From an uncultured Bizionia sp. (GTDB lineage Bacteria; Bacteroidota; Bacteroidia; Flavobacteriales; Flavobacteriaceae), in NCBI GenBank assembly GCA_947496215.1, contig CANMCF010000017.1, positions 32,177 through 96,176 of the forward strand: a stretch of DNA of 64,000 nucleotides, given 5' to 3'. How positions within the stretch are numbered: the stretch's first letter is position 1; every line of letters begins with the position of its first letter. The position numbers and the translations under genes were made by a program. This document shows positions 19,198 through 28,941 of this stretch, piece by piece. The notes below the pieces were generated by a model. That model was not told the DNA's origin, searched no databases, and was given only the letters and a program-made list of their open reading frames with translations.

Positions 19198-19227
19198 TTT
19201 TTTAGATAAAACACAATTTTAAAAAAG

Positions 19228-20184
19228 ATGAAAGATTTAAATATATATCATAAAATAGCTGCGATGGTTGGGTTGGCATTGATGTCATTTCAAGGTAATG
19301 CTCAGCAAGATGTTCAGTTTACGCATTATATGTACAATATGAGTGTTGTAAATCCTGCATATGCAACTGCAGAGGAAAACATATTGAACATAGGCGGATT
19401 GTATAGAACACAATGGGTCGGTTTGGAAGGAGCCCCAAAGACGGGGACTTTTTTCGCACACACTCCGATTAACGAGAAAATAGAAGTAGGGATTTCCTTT
19501 ACCAACGACAATATAGGGAATGTAGTGGATGAGAATAACATTTACGCGGATTTCGCCTATGTGTTGCCAGTAGGATTGGAAAGTAAGTTGTCGTTGGGCC
19601 TCAAGGCCGGAGTTACGCTTTTCAATGCCAATTTCAATGGATTTAACTTGCAATCAGGAAATCAAACCACGGATGTCGCATTCGATGAAAACATTAGCAA
19701 AGCCTTTCCCAATCTAGGTATAGGAGCATACTTCTTTACAAAGAACTATTATTTGGGGGGTTCTGCACCTAACTTGTTGACGACAAAACACCTGGAGACC
19801 CAAAATGGGGTGAAATCCACAGGTGTAGAGAGTGTACACTATTTCCTTACTGGAGGTTATGTATTTGAATTCAACAAGAATTTGAAATTCAAACCTGCAT
19901 TTATGGCAAAAGGAGTTAGTGGAGCGCCATTGGCATTGGATCTTACGGCAAATGTCTTGATAAACGATAGACTTGAAGCTGGTTTGGGGTATCGTTTGGA
20001 TGATGCGATAAGTGCGTTGGCAAGCTTTAGGATTACACCAAATTTGAGAGTAGGGTACTCGTATGACTATACAACAACTAACTTGGGAGATTACAACTCG
20101 GGATCACACGAAATATTTGTTTTGTTCGATGTGGATTTGTTCGGATTGAAAGGTGGTTACGATCGTTCACCAAGATTCTTCTAA
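19228..20184 (+). CDS. PorP/SprF family outer-membrane protein
   Basis: A 318-residue protein with a signal peptide (ending QGNAQ) and the start typical of the PorP/SprF family (QDVQFTHYMYNMSVVNPAYA), followed by alternating beta-strand-like segments and a C-terminal LFDVDLFGLKGGYDRSPRFF. Members of this family are outer-membrane beta-barrels that anchor or help secrete a particular type IX cargo protein, SprF for SprB being the known case. Its place 30 bases after the giant surface-protein gene suggests that it serves that protein. Start: ATG at 19228, preceded by an A-rich leader. Confidence 0.9.
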   Translation: MKDLNIYHKIAAMVGLALMSFQGNAQQDVQFTHYMYNMSVVNPAYATAEENILNIGGLYRTQWVGLEGAPKTGTFFAHTPINEKIEVGISFTNDNIGNVVDENNIYADFAYVLPVGLESKLSLGLKAGVTLFNANFNGFNLQSGNQTTDVAFDENISKAFPNLGIGAYFFTKNYYLGGSAPNLLTTKHLETQNGVKSTGVESVHYFLTGGYVFEFNKNLKFKPAFMAKGVSGAPLALDLTANVLINDRLEAGLGYRLDDAISALASFRITPNLRVGYSYDYTTTNLGDYNSGSHEIFVLFDVDLFGLKGGYDRSPRFF

Positions 20185-20201
20185 AAATAAAGACTATAAA
20201 G

Positions 20202-22082
20202 ATGAAAAAACAGATATACATACTTGCCTTTTTATTAGTTGGAGTTGCAGCATCGGCGCAAAAAGGAAGCTTGAAAAGAGCAAATACGCTTTTTGAAATG
20301 AAAGCCTACGCAGAAGCTGCCAACATATATGAAGGCAAAGAACGTTCTCAAGACGTTTTGCAAAACTTGGCAGATAGTTATTATTACAACATGTCAATGC
20401 AAAAGGCAATTAAAACCTATAGGGAATTGTTTTTGACATATGGAGACTCAATAGACATCGAATTGCATTTCAGGTATGCACAAGCGCTCAAAGGAGTTCA
20501 GAATTATAAGGAAGCAGATAAGCATTTGAGTAGATATTACAACAGAAAGGTGAATACGCCAGCATTTATTGAAGAACTGGAAAAAACGACACCCCATACA
20601 TTTGAAGTGAAACAATTGGAAAACAAGAATTCCAACGGTGATTTTGGATTGTCTTTCTATGGGGATAGAGTGGTGTTTGCATCTGCAAGAAATGAGGAAA
20701 ACCCTTCATTTGCCTGGAATGATTTGCCATATTTGGATTTATATAGCGGTAAATTGAATACAAATGGTAGCATAGAGGACGTCAAGCCTTTTTCAGATGC
20801 CATAAATACGGATTCACACGAGAGCAATGCAACGTTTACCAGAGATGGGAAAACGATGTATTTCAATAGGACGAACAAAAACCGTACGAAGACAGGAGAA
20901 GAGAGAATAGCTCATATAAAAATATTCAAGGCGCAATTGGTAGATGGCATTTGGACCAATGTCAGTGCATTGCCATTCACATCAGACGAATATAGTACCG
21001 AGCACCCTACATTGAGCAAAGATGGAAAAACCTTGTACTTTGCAAGTGACATGCCTGGGACAAAAGGAAACTTCGATATTTTCAAGGTATCCATAAATGA
21101 AGATGGAACCTTTGGCAAGCCAGAAAATTTAGGAGACGAGGTGAATACAAGACATAGAGAACAATTCCCTTTCATAAGCGACGTGAACGTTCTATATTTT
21201 GCTTCAAATGGGCATCAAGGATATGGAGGATTGGATGTTTTTAGAAGCAATATGGTAAATGATAATTTCGATAGGCCAGTAAACCTGGGCAGTACCATAA
21301 ATAGTAGTTTGGACGATTTTGCTTATGTCATTAGGGAAAAAGACAACAGAGGTTATGTGTCTTCCAATAAATCCGGTTACGATAGGCTGTATGGTTTTGG
21401 AAGAGAAGAAAATATTTTGACCAAGTACTTGGTGGACGGGATCGTACAAGACAAAAATAGTCAGGAACTACTGCCAGGGTCATTGGTGACCTTGTTTGAT
21501 GAAACAGGAACGGTTATTCAGGACAGCATAGTTGGGGACAATGCAGAATATTTATTCAAGATAGAACCAAACAAAAAATACAAGGTGCGTGGGACACGAA
21601 AAGCTTATATTCCTCAGGATGTCGAATTTTCAACGGACAGCAAAGGGAAAATCAGCCACAACATCTATCTTATATTGGAATCCTATGCCGATGCTGAAGC
21701 TAGAGTAAAGGAAAATGAAAGGGGAGAGGTACAAGTACAATTGGAAAAAATCTATTTTGATTTCGATAAATCTTCGATTCGTAAAGATGCTGCGACTACA
21801 TTGGATGTATTGATAGGCTTAATGAAAAAGTACGAGTATATGGAAATAGAAGTCTCAGCACATACGGATGCTAGAGGGAATGATCAATATAACTTGGATT
21901 TATCGAAGGAACGTGCTGCTTCTACCTTGGAGTATCTGGTAAGTCAGGGTATAGATCGAAACCGATTGAAAAGTATTGGATATGGTGAATTGCAACCATT
22001 GAACAAATGTGACAAAGAAGGAATTTGTAAAGATGAGGAATACGATGTGAACAGACGTTGTGAATTCAAGATTTTGAATTAG
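20202..22082 (+). CDS. OmpA-family protein with TPR-like and PD40 repeats
   Basis: A 626-residue envelope protein. It has a signal peptide (ending ASA), an N-terminal TPR-like helical region (about 25-130), PD40/WD40-like beta-propeller motifs (TFTRDGKTMYFNR, TLSKDGKTLYFASD, FPFISDVNVLYFASN), a carboxypeptidase-regulatory-like beta-sandwich (about 405-495, VDGIVQDKNSQELLPGSLVT), and a C-terminal OmpA domain (about 515-626, IYFDFDKSSIRKDAATTLDV, HTDARGNDQYNLDLS) that binds peptidoglycan. The architecture is the PorE-like/OmpA partner often encoded after PorP/SprF. It begins 17 bases after the PorP/SprF gene and ends the three-gene unit. Likely role: linking the cargo/PorP assembly to the cell wall. 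Confidence 0.9.
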   Translation: MKKQIYILAFLLVGVAASAQKGSLKRANTLFEMKAYAEAANIYEGKERSQDVLQNLADSYYYNMSMQKAIKTYRELFLTYGDSIDIELHFRYAQALKGVQNYKEADKHLSRYYNRKVNTPAFIEELEKTTPHTFEVKQLENKNSNGDFGLSFYGDRVVFASARNEENPSFAWNDLPYLDLYSGKLNTNGSIEDVKPFSDAINTDSHESNATFTRDGKTMYFNRTNKNRTKTGEERIAHIKIFKAQLVDGIWTNVSALPFTSDEYSTEHPTLSKDGKTLYFASDMPGTKGNFDIFKVSINEDGTFGKPENLGDEVNTRHREQFPFISDVNVLYFASNGHQGYGGLDVFRSNMVNDNFDRPVNLGSTINSSLDDFAYVIREKDNRGYVSSNKSGYDRLYGFGREENILTKYLVDGIVQDKNSQELLPGSLVTLFDETGTVIQDSIVGDNAEYLFKIEPNKKYKVRGTRKAYIPQDVEFSTDSKGKISHNIYLILESYADAEARVKENERGEVQVQLEKIYFDFDKSSIRKDAATTLDVLIGLMKKYEYMEIEVSAHTDARGNDQYNLDLSKERAASTLEYLVSQGIDRNRLKSIGYGELQPLNKCDKEGICKDEEYDVNRRCEFKILN

Positions 22083-22135
22083 CCTTATCATAGATGATAA
22101 TCGAGGGATCCCATCATATATAATAATTCCCCCTA

Positions 22136-22173
22136 GGCCTTTTAGTTTTAACAATAAACTGAAAGGCTTTTTC
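22136..22173 (+). terminator. Terminator after the surface-protein module
   Basis: Stem gccttttagttt / aaactgaaaggc with one G-T pair, then TTTTTCTTT. It sits about 55 bases after the OmpA gene stop. Confidence 0.85.
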
Positions 22174-22175
22174 TT

Positions 22176-22183
22176 TATCTTTG
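22176..22183 (+). promoter_or_regulatory. Bacteroidetes -7 element for ruvB
   Basis: TATCTTTG, a perfect TAnnTTTG match, lies directly behind the preceding terminator and 45 bases before the ruvB ATG. Confidence 0.6.
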
Positions 22184-22228
22184 AATAATAGTATTTTTAA
22201 AATGAAATTCCTAGTTTAGGAAATGCGT

Positions 22229-23251
22229 ATGAATGAAAATTTAGATCCAACAAGCAAGAATTTTTCCCCAGAGGAATTAGATGTCGAAAAAAATTTGAGA
22301 CCGTTATCATTTGATGATTTTACAGGGCAAGATCAAGTGCTGGAAAATCTTAAGATTTTTGTTGAAGCTGCCAATCAAAGAGACGAAGCATTGGATCATA
22401 CCTTATTCCATGGTCCACCAGGACTTGGTAAGACGACTTTGGCAAATATTTTGGCCAATGAGTTGGGGGTGGGAATAAAAATAACTTCAGGGCCAGTTTT
22501 GGACAAGCCAGGAGATTTGGCTGGTCTCTTGACCAACTTGGATGATCGAGATGTTTTGTTTATAGACGAAATACATCGACTGAGTCCCATTGTGGAAGAA
22601 TATTTGTATTCTGCAATGGAGGATTACAAGATTGACATAATGATAGAGTCTGGGCCAAATGCCAGAACTGTACAAATAAACCTAAACCCATTTACATTGG
22701 TTGGGGCAACAACGCGATCGGGACTGTTAACAGCTCCAATGCGTGCGCGTTTTGGTATCCAAAGTCGATTGCAGTTTTATAGCACGGAATTGTTGACGAG
22801 CATAATACAACGTAGTGCCGAAATTTTGAATGTGCCCATTTCAATGGAAGGAGCCATTGAAATTGCAGGACGAAGTAGGGGAACACCTCGAATAGCAAAT
22901 GCGTTGTTACGTCGTGTTAGAGATTTTGCACAAATAAAAGGGAATGGAAGCATAGACATAAAGATTGCAAGATTCGCTTTGGAAGCACTCAATGTGGATG
23001 CTTATGGACTGGATGAAATGGACAACAAGATCCTATCCACGATAATAGACAAGTTCAAAGGGGGGCCAGTAGGAATAAGTACCATCGCAACAGCCGTAAG
23101 TGAAAGTTCGGAAACCGTAGAAGAAGTATACGAACCCTTCTTGATACAACAAGGATTTCTAATGCGTACACCACGGGGTAGAGAAGTAACGGAATTGGCA
23201 TATAGGCATTTGGGAAAAATTAAAGGGCCTACGCAAGGAGGATTGTTCTAA
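22229..23251 (+). CDS. ruvB: Holliday junction branch migration helicase RuvB
   Basis: AAA+ ATPase motor that drives Holliday junction branch migration together with RuvA, whose gene is at 31.7 kb in this window. About 340 residues, normal length. Walker A is GPPGLGKTT, Walker [11 protein letters not shown], and the family signatures [17 protein letters not shown] and [19 protein letters not shown] are present; a winged-helix C-terminal domain follows ([22 protein letters not shown]). I place the start at ATG 22229 (MNENLDPTS), which matches flavobacterial homologues; ATG 22223 would add two residues. The stop codon overlaps the start of the P450 gene by one base (taatg), suggesting coupled translation. 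Confidence 0.96.
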   Translation: MNENLDPTSKNFSPEELDVEKNLRPLSFDDFTGQDQVLENLKIFVEAANQRDEALDHTLFHGPPGLGKTTLANILANELGVGIKITSGPVLDKPGDLAGLLTNLDDRDVLFIDEIHRLSPIVEEYLYSAMEDYKIDIMIESGPNARTVQINLNPFTLVGATTRSGLLTAPMRARFGIQSRLQFYSTELLTSIIQRSAEILNVPISMEGAIEIAGRSRGTPRIANALLRRVRDFAQIKGNGSIDIKIARFALEALNVDAYGLDEMDNKILSTIIDKFKGGPVGISTIATAVSESSETVEEVYEPFLIQQGFLMRTPRGREVTELAYRHLGKIKGPTQGGLF

Positions 23252-24585
23252 TGGGAAAATACAACTACCCACATAAAATATCTTTTTTTGATTTCTTGTT
23301 CAATTCATCGGAAATAACCAAAAACCCCATTCCTTTTCACAGTAGGTTTTTTGAGGAAAGCAAAGATGATTCCTTTTCCGTGACTCCTTTTTTCAGCAAA
23401 CCGGTATTATTGACAAGAGATGCAGAAATAGCAAAATACATTCTTCAGAAAAAACACAAGAGCTTCGAGAAATCAAAGTTGCAAACCCATCATTTGTCAA
23501 AATATGTAGGGTATGGATTGTTGACATCTACAGGATCAAAATGGTTGAAGCAACGTCGATTGATTCAACCTGCGTTTCACAAAGAGAAAATTAATAGTCT
23601 TATTACGATAATAAATGATACCATAAAGGATCAAGTTGGTAAAATAGAAACGGGTAAAATGTTGGAGTTATATCCCATATTAAACGTTTTGGCATTTGAG
23701 GTCATCGCAAAATCTCTATTTAACTTTTCTGCAGACAAGGTAACTTTAAATAGGTTGCAGTTCATAATAGAACAGTTGCAGCTATTCATAGTAAAGGAAA
23801 TAAGACAACCACATAAACGTATTTGGTACAAGTTAAACGGGGAGATAAAAAGACATCTGGATTTAGTAAAGGAGATAAGAGGTATCATAAATGACATTAT
23901 AGAAACTCGCAAGGCATCCAAAGACGACCATGATGATCTGTTGGATATGTTGTTGCGTGCTCAATATGAAGATGGAACGTCCATGGGCAATGAGCAATTG
24001 ATAGACGAGATAATAATCCTTTTCGTAGCTGGACATGAAACGACGGCAAATGCTTTGACTTTTACATTCTTCCTTTTGGCAAACAATGAAGAAGCATTTA
24101 AAAAAGCACAAGCGGAGAGCGTGGAACTCAAAGATGATCCAGTGACCATAGAATCCTTTGCAAACTTGAAATACATAAAAAGTTGCATCGAAGAAAGCAT
24201 ACGCCTCTATCCTCCGGCTTGGATAACGGATAGGGTGGCATTGGAGGATGAAACCATTGGAGATTATCATATAAGCAAAGGAACATTGATAGGAGTTTCC
24301 ATATATGAGATGCATAGAAACAAAGCCTATTGGACAGAACCGGAAACTTTCAAGCCCGAACGATTCTTGGAAGACAACAAAAAGGAAATTGCGGCACACT
24401 ATATGCCCTTTGGGGCAGGGCCAAGATTGTGCATAGGCAATAATTTTGCGATGTATGAAATGGTTTTGGTTGTAAATGAAATACTGAATAGATTCAATGT
24501 GGAAACCAACAAGGACACAGTGGAAATAAAACCATTGATAACCTTGAAACCAGCAAACGTTGAATTGAAGTTTGTAAGAAGATAG
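23251..24585 (+). CDS. Cytochrome P450
   Basis: A 444-residue soluble haem monooxygenase of class CYP. Key motifs are all present: I-helix [12 protein letters not shown] (oxygen activation), K-helix ExxR as EESIR, the PERF-like motif FKPERFLED, and the haem-binding loop [12 protein letters not shown] with the ligand Cys394. No membrane anchor or fused reductase domain is seen, so it must use separate electron donors. Substrate is unknown; the sequence resembles fatty-acid/terpene-type bacterial P450s in general layout, but that is only a guess. The start overlaps the ruvB stop by one base and queG follows 34 bases later, so it seems to be in the same operon although the neighbours are DNA repair and tRNA modification genes. 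Confidence 0.94.
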   Translation: MGKYNYPHKISFFDFLFNSSEITKNPIPFHSRFFEESKDDSFSVTPFFSKPVLLTRDAEIAKYILQKKHKSFEKSKLQTHHLSKYVGYGLLTSTGSKWLKQRRLIQPAFHKEKINSLITIINDTIKDQVGKIETGKMLELYPILNVLAFEVIAKSLFNFSADKVTLNRLQFIIEQLQLFIVKEIRQPHKRIWYKLNGEIKRHLDLVKEIRGIINDIIETRKASKDDHDDLLDMLLRAQYEDGTSMGNEQLIDEIIILFVAGHETTANALTFTFFLLANNEEAFKKAQAESVELKDDPVTIESFANLKYIKSCIEESIRLYPPAWITDRVALEDETIGDYHISKGTLIGVSIYEMHRNKAYWTEPETFKPERFLEDNKKEIAAHYMPFGAGPRLCIGNNFAMYEMVLVVNEILNRFNVETNKDTVEIKPLITLKPANVELKFVRR

Positions 24586-24619
24586 TTTTCTTTTTTTAGA
24601 GAAAAAGCATGAGGTGTCA

Positions 24620-25546
24620 ATGAACCCAAAAACAAAATATAGCAATCTTATAAAAACAGAGGCCAAGCGCCTTGGTTTCTTGTCTTGTGGTATTAGCGAA
24701 GCAGAGTTTTTGGAAACAGAAGCGCCACGGTTGGAGAAGTGGCTCAACAAGAACATGCATGGGGAGATGCGTTATATGGAAAATCATTTCGACAAACGTC
24801 TGGATCCTACGAAATTGGTGGTAGATTCCAAAAGTGTCATATCATTGCTGCTCAATTATTATCCTGAAGCAACACAAAAAGATGCCAAAGCACCCAAACT
24901 ATCTAAATATGCCTATGGAAACGATTATCACCATGTAATAAAAAGCAAGCTCAAGGAGTTGACCCATTTCATACAAGATGAAATAGGAGAGGTAAGCGGG
25001 CGAGCATTTGTGGATTCAGCGCCAGTATTGGACAAGGCATGGGCGGCAAAATCGGGATTGGGCTGGATAGGTAAACATAGCAACCTGCTAACACAACAGG
25101 TAGGCTCCTTCTATTTCATAGCAGAACTCATCATCGACTTGGATTTGGAATATGATACCATTACGACTGATCATTGTGGAACTTGTACGGCATGCATAGA
25201 TGCCTGTCCTACGCAAGCCATAGTGGAACCCTATGTGGTGGATGGAAGCAAATGCATTTCCTATTTCACGATAGAACTCAAGGATCAACTACCAAATGAG
25301 ATGAAAGGGAAGTTTGACGATTGGATGTTTGGTTGTGATGTTTGCCAAGAGGTATGTCCATGGAACAAGTTCTCAAAACCTCACAATGAGCCTTTGTTTA
25401 ATCCGCACCCGGAACTGTTGGATATGACCAAAAAAGATTGGGAGGAAATAACGGAGGATGTGTTTAGAAAGGTGTTCCAAAAATCTGCAGTGAAACGCAC
25501 CAAGTTTTCTGGATTGAAACGGAACATTGATTTTTTGAGGGATTAG
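24620..25546 (+). CDS. queG: Epoxyqueuosine reductase QueG
   Basis: Catalyses the last step of queuosine synthesis in tRNA, the reduction of epoxyqueuosine to queuosine, using cobalamin and two [4Fe-4S] clusters. About 308 residues. The N-terminal cobalamin-binding part includes [20 protein letters not shown] and [11 protein letters not shown]. The ferredoxin-type cysteines are [16 protein letters not shown] and [13 protein letters not shown]. Start: ATG 24620 ([10 protein letters not shown]), preceded by a purine-rich gaggtg; a GTG at 24614 in the same frame would add two residues. Third gene behind ruvB and the P450. All cluster cysteines are intact, so it should be functional. Confidence 0.95.
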   Translation: MNPKTKYSNLIKTEAKRLGFLSCGISEAEFLETEAPRLEKWLNKNMHGEMRYMENHFDKRLDPTKLVVDSKSVISLLLNYYPEATQKDAKAPKLSKYAYGNDYHHVIKSKLKELTHFIQDEIGEVSGRAFVDSAPVLDKAWAAKSGLGWIGKHSNLLTQQVGSFYFIAELIIDLDLEYDTITTDHCGTCTACIDACPTQAIVEPYVVDGSKCISYFTIELKDQLPNEMKGKFDDWMFGCDVCQEVCPWNKFSKPHNEPLFNPHPELLDMTKKDWEEITEDVFRKVFQKSAVKRTKFSGLKRNIDFLRD

Positions 25547-25606
25547 TTTTACAAGTAAACATAAAAAGATATAAATTGCGCGATGTAAATTTATGTGTTA
25601 TAACTC

Positions 25607-27439
25607 ATGTCAAAAAGTACATTGCCTTTTTTATGCATTTTTGTTTTGTCCCTATTTGCTTGTGAAAAAGCAGATTCGGAGCAGGATGTTTTAAATGAAA
25701 TTGAGAAAATAAACAAGCTACATGCATTAGAAAGGAAGGGATCCAATGACTCTGCACTTTTTTACTTGTCAAAAGCACGAAAAATTATAGATAGCAATAA
25801 TATATTACCCGATACGCTCTTAATGGAAAACATTTTTAGGAAAGGGTATTATTATAAGCAAATAAATCAATTGGATTCTGCAACGCATTATTTTCATAAA
25901 ACGATCAATCTGATTAAAAAGCCTAACAATAGAGCACGAAATACAATCTATTTCCGCAATACTTGGTTAACGGATGAAGCTTATAAAAGAGATGCCAATG
26001 CTATTAATGTTGCTAAAAGATTTATTGAGATTTCTGGAGAGAAAAATAAAGGCTTGACATATGCTTATAACCTTTTGGAGCGTTTGCATTTGGATATGGG
26101 TGATACTGAAAAAGCATTGTTTTATAATGCCAAAGCCTTGAAAGCGGCTAAGGAATCCTCTAATGAAGGAATGTTTATGATAGCTTTGAAAGCTAAAGCA
26201 AAGTTTTTGTACAATTCTGGAAAAAAAGAACAAGCATTTAAGTTTTTAGATAGTTTAAGTACCATAAAAACAGAATCTGGATTGGTACTAAGACAATTGC
26301 ATCAAGGACTTGGTGTCTTCCACTATTATGATGAGGATTATGAATTGGCCATTGAAAAATACAAAGAAGCTTTAAAGTACTCAAGAGAGGAGAATAACTT
26401 ATTGATAGAAACTTATAATAACGTTTCCGAAGCTTATATACAGCTGAAAGAATATGAAATGGCAAAAAAATATTTAGACTCTACTAAAGCTATAATCGTA
26501 GACAATTCGTTGCCGGAGGCTGTTAATTTTTATAAAAAGTTGCGTTTTAGATTGCATTACAGAACACATGCTAGTGAGAGTGAGGTTCTTGAGGAGTATG
26601 ATAATTTGATAGAACACAATAAAAAGGAACATCAAGGTAGCATTGATGAAAAGTTGAATGAGTTGATTGAGGCAAACGAAAAAGAGAAAATTGCTACGGC
26701 AAAGAAGAAAGATGCGGAAATTGAAAACTTCAAGCTTATAGCCTTGTTGGGGTTTTCGGGAGTCTTGATGTTGTTGGGAGTCTTTTTTTACAGGCAAAGA
26801 CGTTTTAAGTTCGAGAAACAAGACATGCAGATGCAGCAGCGTTTGCTAAGGTCTCAAATGAATCCGCATTTCACCTTTAATACCTTGTCTATAATCCAAG
26901 ATCAGATAGAAAAAAATGAGGAAGGAGCCACGAAATACTTGTTGAAATTTTCAAGGTTGTTAAGGCTCATTCTTGAAAACTCATTGAGCAATTATGTGCT
27001 GGTGGAAAACGAATTGGAAGTGTTACGTAAATATTTGGATCTTCAGTTGTTGCGTTTTCCTGAGAAGTTCAGTTATGACATTGTTTTGGAAGACTTTGAA
27101 GAGGATGAGATGCTATTCATTCCTTCAATGTTAATACAGCCTTTTATAGAGAATAGCGTAGAGCATGGTTTTTTGGGGATAAAGTATAAAGGGGAAATAA
27201 ATATAAAATTAAAATTAAATGGAAAGTATTTGTCTTGTATCATTGAAGATAATGGACAAGGGTTGAAAAAGACCAATAACAATTATAAGACATCGGTTTC
27301 AACAACACTGATTTCTAAATTCATTAAAAAGACAACTAAACGAAAAATCATTATTCTAGATAAAAAAAGCGAAAAATTGAATGGATCTGGAGTTTTGGTC
27401 AAGTTTTTAATTCCGTATAAATTTTCAGATGATGATTAA
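25607..27439 (+). CDS. TPR-containing LytS-type sensor histidine kinase (lipoprotein)
   Basis: A 610-residue sensor kinase. The signal peptide ends in a lipobox (LSLFAC), so the N-terminus may be lipidated; residues about 30-340 form TPR-like helical repeats (for example EKALFYNAKALKAAKES and ELAIEKYKEALKYSREENNL), presumably in the periplasm. A coiled-coil-like stretch and one membrane helix (about 376-396, LIALLGFSGVLMLLGVFFY) lead to a cytoplasmic HisKA_7TM/LytS-type kinase: SQMNPHFTFNTLS with His421, and the ATP-binding N-box PFIENSVEHGF and G-box EDNGQGLKK. The regulator gene overlaps its 3' end by 11 bases. The signal sensed is unknown. Confidence 0.92.
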   Translation: MSKSTLPFLCIFVLSLFACEKADSEQDVLNEIEKINKLHALERKGSNDSALFYLSKARKIIDSNNILPDTLLMENIFRKGYYYKQINQLDSATHYFHKTINLIKKPNNRARNTIYFRNTWLTDEAYKRDANAINVAKRFIEISGEKNKGLTYAYNLLERLHLDMGDTEKALFYNAKALKAAKESSNEGMFMIALKAKAKFLYNSGKKEQAFKFLDSLSTIKTESGLVLRQLHQGLGVFHYYDEDYELAIEKYKEALKYSREENNLLIETYNNVSEAYIQLKEYEMAKKYLDSTKAIIVDNSLPEAVNFYKKLRFRLHYRTHASESEVLEEYDNLIEHNKKEHQGSIDEKLNELIEANEKEKIATAKKKDAEIENFKLIALLGFSGVLMLLGVFFYRQRRFKFEKQDMQMQQRLLRSQMNPHFTFNTLSIIQDQIEKNEEGATKYLLKFSRLLRLILENSLSNYVLVENELEVLRKYLDLQLLRFPEKFSYDIVLEDFEEDEMLFIPSMLIQPFIENSVEHGFLGIKYKGEINIKLKLNGKYLSCIIEDNGQGLKKTNNNYKTSVSTTLISKFIKKTTKRKIIILDKKSEKLNGSGVLVKFLIPYKFSDDD

Positions 27440-28172
27440 AGCTATATTGATAGACGACGAAGCCTATTTTAGAGATAAGGTAAAAGATAAGTTGACACGT
27501 TATTTTAAAGAAGACATTGAGATATTGGGAGAGGCGGAAAGTGTGGAATCTGCGATAAAGATAATAGAAGACAAGAAACCTGACTTGTTGTTTTTGGATA
27601 TCCATTTGACAGATGGGACAAGTTTCGACATACTATCCAAAATTGAAGAAAAGAATTTTGACGTCATATTTATCACTGGGTTTGACGAACATGCAATAAA
27701 AGCCATAAAGGTAGGCGCGCTGGATTACATCATAAAACCAATAGACGATGATGAGTTCAAGGAAGCTGTCACTAAGGCAATAGCTAATTCCAGAAACGAA
27801 AACAATTTGGAGAAATTGGTGGAAATATCCAGTGAGTACTTTCACGGTGTGAAAAAGAAAAGAATTGTCCTGAAGACATCAGACAATGTCTATGCAATAT
27901 ATGAAGATGACATTCTGTACTGCAGGTCGGAAGGCAATTATACTACTTTTTATACACAGCAGTCCGAAAGGATTGTAGTCTCCAAGTCCATAAAGAAAAT
28001 AACGGAACTCTTGTCCAGTGATGTTTTTGTTCGCTGTCATCAATCCTACATAGTAAATAAAAAACATGTGCTTCGGTATAACAAGCGAGGGGTATTGGTA
28101 TTGTATTTTGAATCCAAGGTCCCTGTCTCAAGCAGACGCAAGGATTATGTGTTGGAAAAGATTTTCGGATAG
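27429..28172 (+). CDS. LytTR-family response regulator
   Basis: A 247-residue response regulator, surely the partner of the overlapping sensor kinase. The receiver domain (about 1-120) has the acidic pair DDE near the N-terminus, phospho-acceptor Asp57 (LFLDIHL), and the conserved Lys in YIIKPID. The LytTR DNA-binding domain (about 140-247) shows DDILYCRSEGNYTTFYT and VRCHQSYIVNKKHVLRY. Such regulators bind paired direct repeats upstream of their targets. Targets are not known; the unknown lipoprotein gene 108 bases downstream is one candidate. Start: ATG 27429, with a second ATG directly after it. Confidence 0.95.
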   Translation: MMIKAILIDDEAYFRDKVKDKLTRYFKEDIEILGEAESVESAIKIIEDKKPDLLFLDIHLTDGTSFDILSKIEEKNFDVIFITGFDEHAIKAIKVGALDYIIKPIDDDEFKEAVTKAIANSRNENNLEKLVEISSEYFHGVKKKRIVLKTSDNVYAIYEDDILYCRSEGNYTTFYTQQSERIVVSKSIKKITELLSSDVFVRCHQSYIVNKKHVLRYNKRGVLVLYFESKVPVSSRRKDYVLEKIFG

Positions 28173-28228
28173 GCGAATATGAAATTGACAAGGGTAAATG
28201 TGAATTGCCTATTGTCGAATATGAAACT

Positions 28229-28245
28229 AGGCTTCTTTTAAGCCT
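28229..28245 (+). terminator. Possible weak terminator after the two-component pair
   Basis: Hairpin aggctt-N5-aagcct, about 57 bases after the regulator stop, followed by only a short T-rich stretch (gtacttt). It could act as a weak terminator before the next promoter. Confidence 0.4.
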
Positions 28246-28255
28246 GTACTTTAAT

Positions 28256-28263
28256 TAAATTTG
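28256..28263 (+). promoter_or_regulatory. Bacteroidetes -7 element for the unknown lipoprotein gene
   Basis: TAAATTTG matches TAnnTTTG and lies 17 bases before the ATG at 28281, so the lipoprotein gene probably has its own promoter. Confidence 0.55.
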
Positions 28264-28280
28264 TAAAAAAACAAAAACTA

Positions 28281-28910
28281 ATGAAAACATTTTTTAGATT
28301 ATCAACCCTACTATTATTAGTAATCTTTTATTCATGTAGCAAAGAAGAATTGACAGATACCGAAAACATTGAAAATGAAAAACACTTTATAGGCAACAAA
28401 GCTTTCGATGCCGGGCAAAACGAAGAAGAGCTAGCCTTGGAAAACAAAAAGCAATGGATCGCTTATTTGGCAGTAAAAGCATTGCAGGACAATAGCGAAA
28501 GCAAGCTCGAATTTGTTAATGCTATAGGTAATAAAGGAGTGATAGGTTTAGAACAATTATTTAATAGCGCAAATATTTCGTTTAGACAAACGTTCAGAGA
28601 ACAATTTTATAGATTTTATAATAATTCTAGCGAGGATTGTGTATTTAATTCATCTAGGCCAGAAGATCGTCCAGCTCCTGGAGATGTACCAGGAGGTACT
28701 GATGTTTTTGGTGCATATCTTTATGAAATATACAATCTTGATTTAGAATTTTATCTTCCAAACAACTTTAATTTGTTGGTTTCGACGATCACATCTTCAG
28801 CAGATTCTTTAAGTCAAATAAATGACGCATATATGCATGAAAGCGAATGCCTTGTGTACCATAACTTTGGCTTTAATGGATTTCAACAAAATATAGTTAT
28901 TGTTAGATAA
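28281..28910 (+). CDS. Unknown lipoprotein
   Basis: A 209-residue protein that I do not recognise. It begins with a signal peptide and lipobox (LLLVIFYSCSKEEL, lipidated Cys about residue 20), followed by an acidic, Glu/Asn-rich stretch and a helical middle (KKQWIAYLAVKALQDNSESK). The C-terminal half contains DCVFNSSRPEDRPAPGDVPG and SECLVYHNFGFNGFQ. The Ser directly after the lipid Cys followed by Lys does not by itself tell where the protein is sorted. It has its own -7 promoter element and its own terminator. The position right behind a TPR kinase/LytTR pair makes it a possible regulated target, which is inference only. Confidence 0.7.
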   Translation: MKTFFRLSTLLLLVIFYSCSKEELTDTENIENEKHFIGNKAFDAGQNEEELALENKKQWIAYLAVKALQDNSESKLEFVNAIGNKGVIGLEQLFNSANISFRQTFREQFYRFYNNSSEDCVFNSSRPEDRPAPGDVPGGTDVFGAYLYEIYNLDLEFYLPNNFNLLVSTITSSADSLSQINDAYMHESECLVYHNFGFNGFQQNIVIVR

Positions 28911-28941
28911 TTGGATATTGTAAATAATATTTTTAAAGCAA

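Noticed and set aside
23863..24756. Minus-strand frame of 297 codons across the P450 and queG genes
   Set aside because: It crosses two genes with intact catalytic motifs on the plus strand, and its own product (Phe/Tyr/Cys-rich) shows no domain.
28180..28242. A 20-codon frame behind the LytTR regulator gene
   Set aside because: Too short, with no conserved feature; the region is better explained by a direct repeat, a hairpin and a promoter element.
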